Positions 54,767 through 63,532 of a stretch of DNA of 64,000 nt are shown piece after piece. This DNA is from Microbacterium sp. AG238. GTDB lineage: Bacteria > Actinomycetota > Actinomycetes > Actinomycetales > Microbacteriaceae. The stretch spans positions 248,001 through 312,000 of the forward strand of contig NZ_RAQC01000002.1 in assembly GCF_003610405.1 (NCBI RefSeq), in the 5' to 3' direction. The position numbers and the translations under genes were made by a program. Each line of letters starts with the position of its first letter. The stretch's first letter is position 1. The notes beneath the pieces are model-generated. The model had not been told where the DNA came from. It ran no database searches and saw nothing but the letters and a program-made list of their open reading frames with translations.

Positions 54767-55798
54767 GTGGACATCACTCCGCTCGTGTGGATCATCACCA
54801 TCGCGGTGACCATCGCCTTCTTCGTGTACGAGTTCTTCGCGCACGTGCGCACTCCGCACGAGCCGACGATCGCCGAATCGGCGCGCTGGTCGGCGTTCTA
54901 CATCGGCCTCGCCCTCATCTTCGGCGTGGTCATCGGGTTCGTGCCGGGCTGGGGCTGGGTGTTCGCGGGCGAGTACTTCGCGGGCTACCTGACCGAGAAG
55001 GCGCTGTCGATCGACAACCTCTTCGTCTTCCTCATCATCATGACCGGCTTCGCCGTTCCCAAGAAGTACCAGCAGAAGGTGCTGATGATCGGCATCGTGA
55101 TCGCGCTCATCATGCGCGGCGCGTTCATCGCCATCGGTGCGGCCCTCATCGACAACTTCTCGTGGATCTTTTACATCTTCGGCGCGCTGCTGCTCTTCCT
55201 CGCGTACCGTCAGGCGTTCTCCCACGGCGACTCCGACCCGGCGAACGGCAAGTTCATGCGCTTCGTCCGTCGTCACCTTCCCGTGACCGACGAGTACAAC
55301 GGCGACAAGCTGACCGTCCGCAAGGAGGGCAAGCGCTTCGTCACGCCGATGCTCCTGGTCATCATCGCGATCGGCTTCATCGACCTGGTCTTCGCGGTCG
55401 ACTCGATCCCCGCCATCTACGGCCTGACCAACGAGGCTTACATCGTGTTCACGGCGAACGCCTTCGCTCTGATGGGTCTGCGTCAGCTGTTCTTCCTCAT
55501 CGGCGGCCTGCTCGAACGTCTGGTCTACCTCGCGCAGGGCCTGGCCGTCATCCTGGCCTTCATCGGTGTGAAGCTCGTCTTCCACGCGCTCCACGTCAAC
55601 GAGCTGCCCTTCATCAACGGCGGCGAGCCCCTGCTGTGGGTCCCCGAGATCCCCATCTGGTTCTCGCTGCTGTTCATCGCGGCCACCGTCGCCGTCGCCA
55701 CCATCGCCAGCCTGCGCAAGACCCGCGGCGACAAGGCGAAGAACGACCGCGAGCAGGTTCAGGGCGAGCAGATCACGACGGCGTCCGACGCCGACTGA
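54767..55798 (+). CDS. TerC family membrane protein (Alx/YkoY-like, Mn homeostasis)
   Basis: A 343-residue protein with about nine membrane helices. The family signature is EKALSIDNLFVFLIIMTGFAVP in the first half and DLVFAVDSIPAIYGLT in the second, whose acidic residues lie in the membrane and are proposed metal ligands. TerC proteins help export Mn2+ or load exported enzymes with it. The yybP-ykoY riboswitch directly upstream supports the manganese role. Start GTG (MDITPLVW) has TTGGAG 8 nt upstream. Hydrophilic C-terminus from about 312. Confidence 0.93.
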   Translation: MDITPLVWIITIAVTIAFFVYEFFAHVRTPHEPTIAESARWSAFYIGLALIFGVVIGFVPGWGWVFAGEYFAGYLTEKALSIDNLFVFLIIMTGFAVPKKYQQKVLMIGIVIALIMRGAFIAIGAALIDNFSWIFYIFGALLLFLAYRQAFSHGDSDPANGKFMRFVRRHLPVTDEYNGDKLTVRKEGKRFVTPMLLVIIAIGFIDLVFAVDSIPAIYGLTNEAYIVFTANAFALMGLRQLFFLIGGLLERLVYLAQGLAVILAFIGVKLVFHALHVNELPFINGGEPLLWVPEIPIWFSLLFIAATVAVATIASLRKTRGDKAKNDREQVQGEQITTASDAD

Positions 55799-55814
55799 CG
55801 ACGCCGCAGACGAC

Positions 55815-55856
55815 GGATGCCCCGGCCCCACCGATGACGGTGGGGCCGGGGCATCC
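55815..55856. terminator. Bidirectional terminator between terC and metY
   Basis: A 19-bp perfect stem (from GGATGCCCCGG to CCGGGGCATCC) with a 4-nt ATGA loop between converging genes. Confidence 0.95.
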
Positions 55857-55877
55857 GGTCGTTCTGAGGAGGAACGA

Positions 55878-57200
55878 TCAGGCGCGCGCTGCCTCGACGA
55901 CGTCGCGCGCGGCCGCGAGGGCCTGCTCGAGGTCGGCCTTGAGGTCGTCGATGTTCTCGAGACCGACGGACAGACGGACGAGCCCGGGGGTGACACCCGT
56001 CGTGAGCTGCTGCTCCGGGGTGAGCTGCGAGTGGGTCGTCGACGCGGGGTGGATGACCAGCGAACGCACGTCGCCGATGTTCGCCAGGTGGCTGAACAGC
56101 TGCAGCGAGTCGACGAACGCGCGGCCGGCGGCCACGCCGCCCTTCAGCTCGAAAGACAGCACGGCGCCGACGCCCTTGGGCGCGTAGCGGTTGGCTGCGG
56201 CGTACCACGGCGAGGTCGGCAGACCGGAGTAGTTCACCGACGCGATGTCATCGTGGTTCTCGAGCCATTCGGCGATCTCCTGCGCGTTCTGCACGTGACG
56301 CTCGATGCGCAGCGAGAGCGTCTCGATGCCCTGAATGAGCAGCCAGGCGCTCTGCGGCGAGATCGCGGCGCCGAGGTCGCGCAGCAGCTGCACGCGGGCC
56401 TTGATGACATAGGCGAGGCCGTCGCCGACAGCCTGCGTGTAGACGGCGCCGTGATACGAGGGGTCGGGCGTCGTCAGTCCCGGGAAGCGCTCGGAGTGCT
56501 CGGACCAGGGGAAGCTGCCGCCGTCGACGATGACGCCGCCGATGACCGTGCCGTGGCCGCCGAGGAACTTCGTCGCGGAGTGGACCACGATGTCGGCTCC
56601 GTGCTCGAAGGGGCGGATGAGGTACGGGGTCGCGATCGTGTTGTCGACGATGAGCGGTACGCCGGCCTCGTGGGCGACGTCGGAGACACCGCGGATGTCG
56701 AGGACGTTGATCTGCGGGTTGCCGATCGTCTCGGCGAAGAAGAGCTTCGTGTTGGGCCGTACCGCGCGGCGCCACTCGTCGAGGTCGTCCTGGTTCTCGA
56801 CGAACGTGACCTCGATGCCGAGCTTGGCGAGCGTGTACTTGAACAGGTTGTAGGTGCCGCCGTAGATCGAGCTCGAGGCGACGAAGTGATCTCCCGCCTC
56901 GGCGATGTTGAGGATCGCGAAGGTCTCGGCCGCCTGACCCGATGCGACCAGGAGTGCGCCGGTGCCGCCCTCGAGCGCGGCGAGGCGCTGCTCGACGACA
57001 TCCTGCGTGGGGTTCTGGATGCGCGTGTAGATGTTGCCGAACTCCGCCAGAGAGAAGAGGTTCGCGGCGTGGTCGGAGTTGTCGAAGACGTACGAGGTCG
57101 TCTGGTAGATCGGCGTCGCGCGTGCCTTCGTGACCGGGTCGGGCGCGGCCCCGGTGTGGATCTGCTTCGTCTCGAAGCGCCAGTTCTCGGGTGCGGACAT
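55878..57200 (-). CDS. metY: O-acetylhomoserine aminocarboxypropyltransferase / sulfhydrylase
   Basis: A 440-residue Cys/Met-metabolism PLP enzyme that makes homocysteine (or methionine) from O-acetylhomoserine and sulfide. Motifs are TPIYQTTSYVF, the PLP-phosphate/ring residues in VASGQAAETFA and SSSIYGGTYNLFK, and the Schiff-base Lys in VVHSATKFLGGHGTVIGG. The C-terminal HPASTTHSQLTPEQQ segment is diagnostic. Start ATG (MSAPENWRFET). It has its own promoter and shares a terminator with terC. No SAM-responsive riboswitch is seen in the 120-bp upstream gap. Confidence 0.96.
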   Translation of the reverse strand: MSAPENWRFETKQIHTGAAPDPVTKARATPIYQTTSYVFDNSDHAANLFSLAEFGNIYTRIQNPTQDVVEQRLAALEGGTGALLVASGQAAETFAILNIAEAGDHFVASSSIYGGTYNLFKYTLAKLGIEVTFVENQDDLDEWRRAVRPNTKLFFAETIGNPQINVLDIRGVSDVAHEAGVPLIVDNTIATPYLIRPFEHGADIVVHSATKFLGGHGTVIGGVIVDGGSFPWSEHSERFPGLTTPDPSYHGAVYTQAVGDGLAYVIKARVQLLRDLGAAISPQSAWLLIQGIETLSLRIERHVQNAQEIAEWLENHDDIASVNYSGLPTSPWYAAANRYAPKGVGAVLSFELKGGVAAGRAFVDSLQLFSHLANIGDVRSLVIHPASTTHSQLTPEQQLTTGVTPGLVRLSVGLENIDDLKADLEQALAAARDVVEAARA

Positions 57201-57249
57201 GCGTGGCTCCATCGGGTCGGAAAGCGGCGACGGTCGCCGGCCTGGGTCG

Positions 57250-57278
57250 AGCGTACGGGCGCCGGCTGTGCCGGACAA
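57250..57278 (-). promoter_or_regulatory. Candidate metY promoter
   Basis: On the minus strand, TTGTCC (57278-57273), a 17-bp spacer and TACGCT (57255-57250), giving a leader of about 43 nt. Confidence 0.5.
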
Positions 57279-57308
57279 CGCACGGGACACGCTGCGTAAT
57301 CTGGCGGC

Positions 57309-57314
57309 TACGGT
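57309..57314 (+). promoter_or_regulatory. Leaderless -10 element (SDR gene)
   Basis: TACGGT, with 6 nt to ATG 57321. The spacer GGAGGG could also serve as a ribosome site if longer transcripts exist. Confidence 0.5.
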
Positions 57315-57320
57315 GGAGGG

Positions 57321-58097
57321 ATGACGCGACGTGCAGTGGTCACCGGTGCCAGCTCGGGAATCGGCGAGGCGGTCGTCCGCGCGCTGCGCACCTCCGGTTG
57401 GGATGTGGTGGGGGTCGCGCGCCGAGCCGACCGCCTCGAGGCGCTCGATGCCGAGGTCGGCTCAGCATCGTTCGCCGCCGATCTGACGAGCGAGGCGGAT
57501 GTCGCGGCGCTCACCGAGCACCTCGCAGCCTCGGGTGACCTCCACGCCCTCGTCCACGTCGCCGGTGGAGCCCGCGGCACCGACCGCGTCGAAGACGGCG
57601 CGCCCGAGGACTGGCAGTGGATGTTCGAGGCGAACGTCCTGTCGGCGCAACGGCTGACGGCTGCGCTCCTTCCTCTGCTGCGGCGAGGGGTGGCAGCCGG
57701 CGGCGGTCACGCCGACACCGTCTACGTCACCTCGACCGCAGCCCAGACCGCGTACCCCGGCGGTGCCGGTTACAACGCCGCGAAGGCGGGAGAGTCGATG
57801 CTCGTCCACGCGCTCCGACTGGAGCTGAACGGCGAGCCCATCCGCGTGGTCGAGATCGCCCCCGGCATGGTGCGTACCGAGGAGTTCACGCTGAATCGTC
57901 TCGGCGGCGATCACGAGGCGGCCGACCGCCTGTACGAGGGCGTCGAGCAGCCGCTCGTCGCCGCCGATGTGGCCGATGTCATCGCCTACGCGCTGAACGC
58001 CCCCGGGCACGTCAACCTCGACCTCGTGACGATGCGTCCCGTCGCGCAGTCCGCACAGCACCTGCTCGCGCGGGGACCGCTGAGTCCTCGGTCGTGA
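57321..58097 (+). CDS. Short-chain dehydrogenase/reductase
   Basis: A 258-residue classical SDR with the Rossmann motif TGASSGIG (8-15), NADP-type pattern after beta2 (VARRADRLEAL), VHVAGGARG for the NNAG position, catalytic Ser in YVTSTAAQT, and YNAAK for Tyr-x3-Lys. It closely resembles YdfG-type dehydrogenases that act on 3-hydroxy acids and serine. The true substrate is unknown. The following acyltransferase gene overlaps its stop (GTGA), so the two are probably one operon. Confidence 0.93.
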   Translation: MTRRAVVTGASSGIGEAVVRALRTSGWDVVGVARRADRLEALDAEVGSASFAADLTSEADVAALTEHLAASGDLHALVHVAGGARGTDRVEDGAPEDWQWMFEANVLSAQRLTAALLPLLRRGVAAGGGHADTVYVTSTAAQTAYPGGAGYNAAKAGESMLVHALRLELNGEPIRVVEIAPGMVRTEEFTLNRLGGDHEAADRLYEGVEQPLVAADVADVIAYALNAPGHVNLDLVTMRPVAQSAQHLLARGPLSPRS

Positions 58098-59116
58098 ACG
58101 CCGCTCCGCGAACCACGGCCGCGCAACGCATGACCTGGATGGACACGCTTCGCGGCGTGGCCATCCTGCTGGTCCTGGTGCTGCACGCGAGCGCCCTCTC
58201 GTTGATGCTCTCGGGCGTCGACGGGCCGCTGTGGTTGCAGATCCTCAATTCGGCGGTACTCCCGTACCGCATGCAGGTTCTGATGGTCCTATCCGGAATG
58301 CTGCTCGGCGCATCGCTGTCCAAGCCTCCCGGCAGGTACGTCCTCGGAAAGGTCCGCGCGCTCGTCTGGCCCTACCTGATCTGGTGCGTCGTCTATTGGG
58401 TGGCGGTGGGTCAGCCGAGCGTGCCGCGCTGGCACGAATGGATCGCGCTGAGCTGGCTCTGGTACATCTTCTTCATCGCGACCTACTTCGCGATCGCGCC
58501 GGCGCTCGTCCGAGTCCCGACCTGGATCCCGCCGCTGTTCTTCTGGACGGTGTCCGCCATCGTGTCCGATCCGGACTGGACGAACTACTTCCTCTACGCC
58601 GGGTACTTCTTCGCCGGTCACGCGGCGTGGTCGTACCGTGGCCAGATCGCGCGTGCGTATCGCCCGTGGATGGGTGCGGTGGCCCTCATCGCGACGGTGG
58701 CCCTTTCCGTGGGGTATGTCGCGCAGGACTTCGGCGTCACTTTTCTCATCGCGCTCCGGCGGGAGGAGTTGCTCTACGCGCCGCTCAACCTGCTGGGTAT
58801 CGCTGGACTGATCATGCTGGTCCGGCGTCTTCCCGACGGCGGCACGCGCTATCTGCGCTACGTCGGTCGCAACTCCGTGGTGTTCTACCTGTCGCACTAT
58901 CCCACGCAGATCGTTGTGACGAACGCGCTGACGCAGGCGGGGATCTCCGACTGGCGAGCACACGTCGGGGGTGGCCTGGCGGCGGCGCTGGCTGTTGGCT
59001 ATGCGCTCACGGCTCTGCGGCGGTTCCCCGTCGTCGATGCGCTCTTCGTCATGCCGTGGCCCCATGCCCGGGCCGTTGCAGGAGCGACCCCGACCGTTGG
59101 GCGAAGGAGTGCATGA
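58094..59116 (+). CDS. Acyltransferase 3 family membrane protein
   Basis: A 340-residue protein with about ten hydrophobic segments. It shows the AT3 features WMDTLRGVAILLVLVLHAS (with the membrane-embedded R and the H) and ALPYRMQVLMVLSGMLL-like helix 3. It likely acetylates a surface polysaccharide or lipid. The GTG start overlapping the SDR stop is used; the longer open frame upstream is the SDR gene in another frame. Coupling with an SDR is not a standard pairing and gives no substrate clue. Confidence 0.85.
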   Translation: MNAAPRTTAAQRMTWMDTLRGVAILLVLVLHASALSLMLSGVDGPLWLQILNSAVLPYRMQVLMVLSGMLLGASLSKPPGRYVLGKVRALVWPYLIWCVVYWVAVGQPSVPRWHEWIALSWLWYIFFIATYFAIAPALVRVPTWIPPLFFWTVSAIVSDPDWTNYFLYAGYFFAGHAAWSYRGQIARAYRPWMGAVALIATVALSVGYVAQDFGVTFLIALRREELLYAPLNLLGIAGLIMLVRRLPDGGTRYLRYVGRNSVVFYLSHYPTQIVVTNALTQAGISDWRAHVGGGLAAALAVGYALTALRRFPVVDALFVMPWPHARAVAGATPTVGRRSA

Positions 59117-59167
59117 TCAGGGATCGTGCGAGTCGGCGAGAGGGCCGGTCTTCTCGGCACGCACGGC

Positions 59168-60664
59168 TCATCCTCGCGGCTGAGCCACCGCCTCGTCCGA
59201 CTCGTCCGCCGATGGCGCAGCCGGCGACTCGTCGGCATCGGCGAACGCGACTCTCGGCACCATGAACAACAGAACGGCTGCGACGAAGCCGCCGGCGGCG
59301 CAGATGGCCCACACCGTGAGATAGCCGCCGAGCGACGCTGCGGTCTCGCTCGCCACGACGCCCGCGCCGGCGGCGAGCACGACGCCGAAGACCGCCGACG
59401 AGAACGTCCCGCCGATGGTCTTGGTCGTGTTGGTCATGGCCGAACCCACACCGGTCTGCCCGCGTGGAGCGGCGGCGGCAGCCGCGGCAGGCATGGCACC
59501 GACCAGCGCGCCGCAGCCGAGACCTGCGACACCGAGGTTCAGCAGCACCTGCCAGAGCTCGCGGTGGAACGGCAGGAAGAGGGCGTAGCCGACACCGACG
59601 AGCAGGGCCGCGACGATGAGCACGATCCGCGGGCTCGCCCGCCGCGACGTCACCGCGAACAGGACGGCACCCACGATGAGTGACACGAGGTAGACACCGA
59701 TGACGTTCGACCGGTCGGTCGCGTCGAGCCCGAGGCCGTAGCCGAGCGACGGATCGGTGCCGGCGTAGGTCGACAGCGGCCCCTGCGCCCCGAGAAGGCT
59801 GATACCGACGAGGAACGCGGTCGCTTGCACCGGCCACATCTCGGGTCGTGCGAGCATCCTGACGTCGACCGCGGGGTCGGGCTGACGCAGTTCGAAGCGC
59901 CCGAAGAGCACGAAGCCCACGATCCCCGCCAGCAGGAGCGCCCACACCCACAGCGCCCCGGGACCGTTCAGACGGAGGAAGGTCAGCGCGCTGGTGACGA
60001 GCAGGAGCGCGAAGGCGAGGAGGACGAACCCGCGCGAGTCCAGACGACGCCTGCCCGGTTCCGGCGTCGACTCCGGCACCCAGAGCCAGATGACGACGGC
60101 GACGAGGGTCACGGCCACGGCGGGAACGATGAGGGTGAGCGTCATGTCACCGGCCGTCGCCGCGTAGATCCGTCCGGCAGCCAGCGCGCCCACGATGGCG
60201 CCTGCCTGCAGCCCGACCACGAGAAGCCCCGCGGCCCGGCGGGTGAGCGAGACCCCGCGGCTCTGCCGTCTGCCGCGCTCGAAGATGAGCGCGATCTCGA
60301 GGGGGAGCCACACGACGTAGAACCCCTGCAGCGCCCAGGCGACGAGGAAAGTCCAGAAGGATGCTGCGAACGCGAGCCACCAGGTCGCGCCGGCGGTCAG
60401 GATGGCGGCGATCAGCAGGATCCGCTTGTGCCCGTACATGTCGCCGAGCTTGGCGAGCACCGGGACGACGAGGGCCGACAGCAGCAGCTGGGCTGCTTCG
60501 AACCAGTTGACGTCGGAGTCGTGGATCCCGAGCTCGGTGACGATATCGCTGAAGAGGGGGACGTAGTAGCCCTGCAGGATGCCGCTGACGATCTCGACCA
60601 GGATGAACCACCCGATCAGGCCCGCGGTGACGCCCAGGGCGGAGGTTCGCAGCGTCGTCGACAC
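59168..60664 (-). CDS. MFS transporter, DHA2-like
   Basis: A 498-residue major facilitator with about 14 hydrophobic segments. It begins [42 protein letters not shown]. Motif A follows as [23 protein letters not shown], and a later LNTT-like stretch reads [23 protein letters not shown]. This length and pattern suit the DHA2 drug:H+ group. The C-terminus is acidic. Start GTG is supported by a TATGCT hexamer 6 nt upstream. It is divergent from ung. Confidence 0.88.
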   Translation of the reverse strand: MSTTLRTSALGVTAGLIGWFILVEIVSGILQGYYVPLFSDIVTELGIHDSDVNWFEAAQLLLSALVVPVLAKLGDMYGHKRILLIAAILTAGATWWLAFAASFWTFLVAWALQGFYVVWLPLEIALIFERGRRQSRGVSLTRRAAGLLVVGLQAGAIVGALAAGRIYAATAGDMTLTLIVPAVAVTLVAVVIWLWVPESTPEPGRRRLDSRGFVLLAFALLLVTSALTFLRLNGPGALWVWALLLAGIVGFVLFGRFELRQPDPAVDVRMLARPEMWPVQATAFLVGISLLGAQGPLSTYAGTDPSLGYGLGLDATDRSNVIGVYLVSLIVGAVLFAVTSRRASPRIVLIVAALLVGVGYALFLPFHRELWQVLLNLGVAGLGCGALVGAMPAAAAAAAPRGQTGVGSAMTNTTKTIGGTFSSAVFGVVLAAGAGVVASETAASLGGYLTVWAICAAGGFVAAVLLFMVPRVAFADADESPAAPSADESDEAVAQPRG

Positions 60665-60670
60665 GGGGCG

Positions 60671-60676
60671 AGCATA
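60671..60676 (-). promoter_or_regulatory. Leaderless -10 element (MFS gene)
   Basis: TATGCT on the minus strand, 6 nt before the GTG at 60664. Confidence 0.6.
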
Positions 60677-60691
60677 CCGCCGCCCCCGGCC

Positions 60692-60697
60692 TACCCT
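60692..60697 (+). promoter_or_regulatory. Leaderless -10 element (ung)
   Basis: TACCCT, with 6 nt to GTG 60704. It lies only 15 bp from the divergent MFS -10. Confidence 0.6.
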
Positions 60698-60703
60698 GGG
60701 ATA

Positions 60704-61402
60704 GTGACGCCTCGCTCCCTCACCGACCTGGCCGCCGACGGCTCGATGGCTCGCGACTGGGCTGAGGCGCTGCAGCCGGTCGCCGGCGACATCGCTGCGC
60801 TGGGCGACCGGTTACGCGCGGAGACCGCCTCGGGTCGCGGCTACCTGCCGGCGGGCGACCACGTGCTGCGCGCCTTCCGCCGGCCGATGGCTGACGTCCG
60901 CGTCCTGATCGTCGGCCAGGATCCTTATCCGACTCCCGGGCATCCGATCGGTCTCTCATTCGCGGTCGACGCGCATGTGCGTCCGCTGCCGCGCAGCCTC
61001 GGCAACATCTACCGAGAACTCGAATCCGACCTCGGCATCCCGCCCGCGTCGCACGGCGACCTGTCTGCGTGGAGCGACCAGGGCGTTCTCCTGCTGAACC
61101 GGGTGCTGACCGTCGCACCCGGCGCGCCCGCGTCGCACCGCGGCTGGGGGTGGGAACGCGTCACCGAGCACGCGATCCGCGCTCTCGCGGCCCGCGAGCA
61201 GCCGCTCGTCGCGATTCTGTGGGGGAAGGATGCCGCGACTCTGCGTCCGCTCCTCGGCGACACCGCGATCGTCGCATCGCCTCATCCCTCGCCGCTCTCC
61301 GCGAGTCGCGGATTCTTCGGTTCGCGACCGTTCTCACGCGCGAACGAGTTGCTCGTCGAGCGCGGAGCCGCACCGATCGACTGGCGCATCCCGGAGGCCT
61401 GA
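60704..61402 (+). CDS. ung: Uracil-DNA glycosylase, family 1
   Basis: A 232-residue DNA-repair enzyme that removes uracil. The water-activating loop is [19 protein letters not shown] (with catalytic Asp). [23 protein letters not shown] follows, then the uracil-binding His loop [21 protein letters not shown]. The length is normal. The GTG start is set by the -10 hexamer and by family N-terminus length. The far longer open frame upstream is antisense to the MFS gene. Confidence 0.97.
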   Translation: MTPRSLTDLAADGSMARDWAEALQPVAGDIAALGDRLRAETASGRGYLPAGDHVLRAFRRPMADVRVLIVGQDPYPTPGHPIGLSFAVDAHVRPLPRSLGNIYRELESDLGIPPASHGDLSAWSDQGVLLLNRVLTVAPGAPASHRGWGWERVTEHAIRALAAREQPLVAILWGKDAATLRPLLGDTAIVASPHPSPLSASRGFFGSRPFSRANELLVERGAAPIDWRIPEA

Positions 61403-61437
61403 TCCGCCGTCGTCATCGGCGTGAAACGTGCGGCCCG

Positions 61438-61443
61438 TAGAGT
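61438..61443 (+). promoter_or_regulatory. Leaderless -10 element (GNAT gene)
   Basis: TAGAGT, with 6 nt to ATG 61450. Confidence 0.6.
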
Positions 61444-61449
61444 TGCCCC

Positions 61450-62076
61450 ATGCTCGAGGAGGACTCCAATCGCGATCGCCGCCGCCTTCCGCGGCACCTG
61501 CGTCGCCCGGCTGAACCGGAACGGCCTTTCTCGTACGAGATCCGGTCGGTGCAGCCCGACGATCTTCCCGACATCCGCGAGATCTACAACTATTACGTGA
61601 CCAACTCGGTCGTGACCTTCGATGAGAAGAGATGGTCGCTGGCGCAGTGGCGCGAGAAGTACGACTACCTGACGAAGCTCAAGCTGCCCTTCCTCGTCGC
61701 GGTCTCACCGACGGGGCAGATCTTGGGATACGCCCTCGCGTCGCCGTGGAACGGGAAGACCGGTTTCCGGTACACCGCCGAGACCTCGATCTACCTCGGC
61801 CAGGCGGCGACCGGCAAAGGACTGGGGCGCGCGCTGCTCGAAGCGCTCATCGAAGCGTGCCGTGAGCTGGGGCTGCGAGAGATCGTCGCCGTCGTGAGCG
61901 ACAAGGGCGCCGAGGCATCCATCGCCCTGCACGAGCGGTTCGGGTTCGTCGAGGTCGGCCGGATGGGGCGTGTGGGGCACAAGTTCGGTCGATGGCTCGG
62001 CACGATCTACCTGCAGAAGTCGCTCGAACAGCCCAGGAAAGGCCTGCGCGGGCTCTTCGCGCCGAAGTCCGGCTGA
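61450..62076 (+). CDS. GNAT family N-acetyltransferase, phosphinothricin acetyltransferase-like
   Basis: A 208-residue protein. A charged N-terminal extension (1-27) precedes a GNAT domain (about 28-190). Features are IRSVQPDDLPDIREIYNYYVTNSVVTFD (typical of the Pat group) and FLVAVSPTGQILGYALASPW. The acetyl-CoA loop is YLGQAATGKGLGRALLEALIEACRELG, followed by GAEASIALHERFGFVEVG. Substrates of this group range from phosphinothricin and methionine sulfoximine to other amino-acid analogues. The real one is not predictable. It is convergent with the emfourin gene. Confidence 0.87.
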   Translation: MLEEDSNRDRRRLPRHLRRPAEPERPFSYEIRSVQPDDLPDIREIYNYYVTNSVVTFDEKRWSLAQWREKYDYLTKLKLPFLVAVSPTGQILGYALASPWNGKTGFRYTAETSIYLGQAATGKGLGRALLEALIEACRELGLREIVAVVSDKGAEASIALHERFGFVEVGRMGRVGHKFGRWLGTIYLQKSLEQPRKGLRGLFAPKSG

Positions 62077-62107
62077 GCGGTCACATCGGGTCGGGGGATC
62101 TCCGGCT

Positions 62108-62434
62108 TCAGGGCTCGGGCGGTCGCCCTGATCGCACCGCCTCCACCAGCGAGCGCCACGGCGACGCGAGGTCGTCGGCGAGGTCCGCCTGGTGCGTGGC
62201 CTCGCTGTCGGAGACGACGATGTGCCAGCGGAAGCGATCGGCTCCCGGCGCTGACGCGGAGGGTGCCGGCGGTGCCGACGCGTCCCAGGGACAGCGCCGG
62301 ACCAGCTCGAGCCACAGACCGCGTTCCGCGTCGCTCGGCTCGACCCGCCACGTCCGCGTCAACCCCGCGAACCCGCCGCTGCGTTCGACCACGATGCGCA
62401 GCGGGCTCGACGTGCCGTCTTCGGTGTCAGGCAT
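62108..62434 (-). CDS. Emfourin-like M4 protease inhibitor
   Basis: A 108-residue protein starting MPDTEDGTSSPLRIVVERSGGFAGLTRTWRV and ending WRSLVEAVRSGRPPEP. This small domain is encoded next to protealysin-like M4 proteases. In Serratia the homologue (emfourin, M4in) is a slow tight-binding inhibitor made from the same operon. Here its ATG lies 8 bp inside the end of the protease gene, so production is translationally coupled. There is no signal peptide, so both act in the cytosol or leave by a non-Sec route (inference). Confidence 0.8.
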   Translation of the reverse strand: MPDTEDGTSSPLRIVVERSGGFAGLTRTWRVEPSDAERGLWLELVRRCPWDASAPPAPSASAPGADRFRWHIVVSDSEATHQADLADDLASPWRSLVEAVRSGRPPEP

Positions 62435-63479
62435 CCTCCTGCACGCCGACGCCGTGCCATCCGGCACGAACCGCGGCGACCTCCTCCGCCCCCTCACCGT
62501 ACTCGTCGGCGGCCGTGGCGACGGTGGCCCGCGCGAAGGTGACGAAGTCGGAGTCGGGGGAGAGTGCGCGGGAGGTGAGCGTGCGGTACCAGATGAGGCC
62601 CGCTCGCTCCCAGGCGTAGCCGCCCAGCCGCGTCGCCACGATGTGGAATGCGCGGTTGGGGATCCCCGAGTTGATGTGGACACCCCCGTTGTCGTTCGTC
62701 GTGTCGACGTAGTCGCGCATGTGGCCCGGCTGCGGGTCACGTCCGAGCACGTCGTCGTCGTAGGCCGACCCCGGTGTGGCCAGTGACCGGAGGGCACGGC
62801 CTTGGACGGCATCCGTGAAGATCCCCGCGCCGATGAGCCACGAGGCCTGCTCGGCAGTCTGTCCGAGCACATGCTGCTCGGTGAGTGCGCCGAACACATC
62901 GGACAGCGACTCGTTGAGAGCGCCGGACTGACCCGCATAAGTGAGCCCTCCCGAGAACTCGGTGACGCCGTGGGCGAGCTCGTGCGCGATGACGGTCAGT
63001 GACCCGGTGAACCCGGTGAACACCTCTCCGTCGCCATCGCCGAAGACCATGCGCTCGCCGTTCCAGAACGCGTTGTCGTAGGCCTCGCCGTAGTGGACGG
63101 TGGCCGCGAGCACGCCACCTCGCCCGTCGATCGAATCACGGCCGAACGCGTCGCGGAAGAAGGTGAAGGTCGCCCCGAGTCCGTCGAAGGCCTCGTCGGC
63201 CCCGCGGTCGCCGGTCGGGGGATCGTCTTCGCGGCGGACGAGGATTCCCGGGAGCTCCTCGCGGTTCTGCGCGTCGGACACGGCACGCTCGGCAGCCGCG
63301 ACGCGTTCGGCGACGAGGGTGCCGCCCGGCTCGACGGAGAGCCGCAGCTGCGAACGCCCGGCGAGATCGGACGGGCGTGCCGCGAGGGTCGTCCGTGCCG
63401 CGACCGCTGCCCGCGCGAGGTGCGGCTCGCGGGCTGAGGCGACGCGGGCCAGAAGGTAGGGGGGAATGATCGCGCGCAT
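62427..63479 (-). CDS. M4 family zinc metallopeptidase, protealysin-like
   Basis: A 350-residue thermolysin-fold protease. The short protealysin-type propeptide (MRAIIPPYLLARVA) takes the place of a signal peptide. The zinc site is HELAH (166-170) with the third ligand E190 in GALNESLSDVFG. The second active-site His region is NNGGVHINSGIPNRAFH. The start ATG is set by a -10 hexamer 6 nt upstream and by the MR-IIPPYLL motif. A coupled emfourin inhibitor gene follows. The lack of a signal peptide is normal for this subgroup. Confidence 0.92.
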   Translation of the reverse strand: MRAIIPPYLLARVASAREPHLARAAVAARTTLAARPSDLAGRSQLRLSVEPGGTLVAERVAAAERAVSDAQNREELPGILVRREDDPPTGDRGADEAFDGLGATFTFFRDAFGRDSIDGRGGVLAATVHYGEAYDNAFWNGERMVFGDGDGEVFTGFTGSLTVIAHELAHGVTEFSGGLTYAGQSGALNESLSDVFGALTEQHVLGQTAEQASWLIGAGIFTDAVQGRALRSLATPGSAYDDDVLGRDPQPGHMRDYVDTTNDNGGVHINSGIPNRAFHIVATRLGGYAWERAGLIWYRTLTSRALSPDSDFVTFARATVATAADEYGEGAEEVAAVRAGWHGVGVQEDA

Positions 63480-63485
63480 GGCCTC

Positions 63486-63491
63486 ACGGTA
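63486..63491 (-). promoter_or_regulatory. Leaderless -10 element (M4 protease)
   Basis: TACCGT on the minus strand, 6 nt before the ATG at 63479. Confidence 0.6.
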
Positions 63492-63532
63492 GCGGTGACC
63501 GCCGACATCGATGACGGCACGAACGCGGACCC

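Noticed and set aside
57201..57320. SAM-responsive riboswitch upstream of metY, and also upstream of metX
   Set aside because: None of the SAM-I, SAM-II or SAM-IV core sequences could be recognised; a simple promoter explains the metY region.
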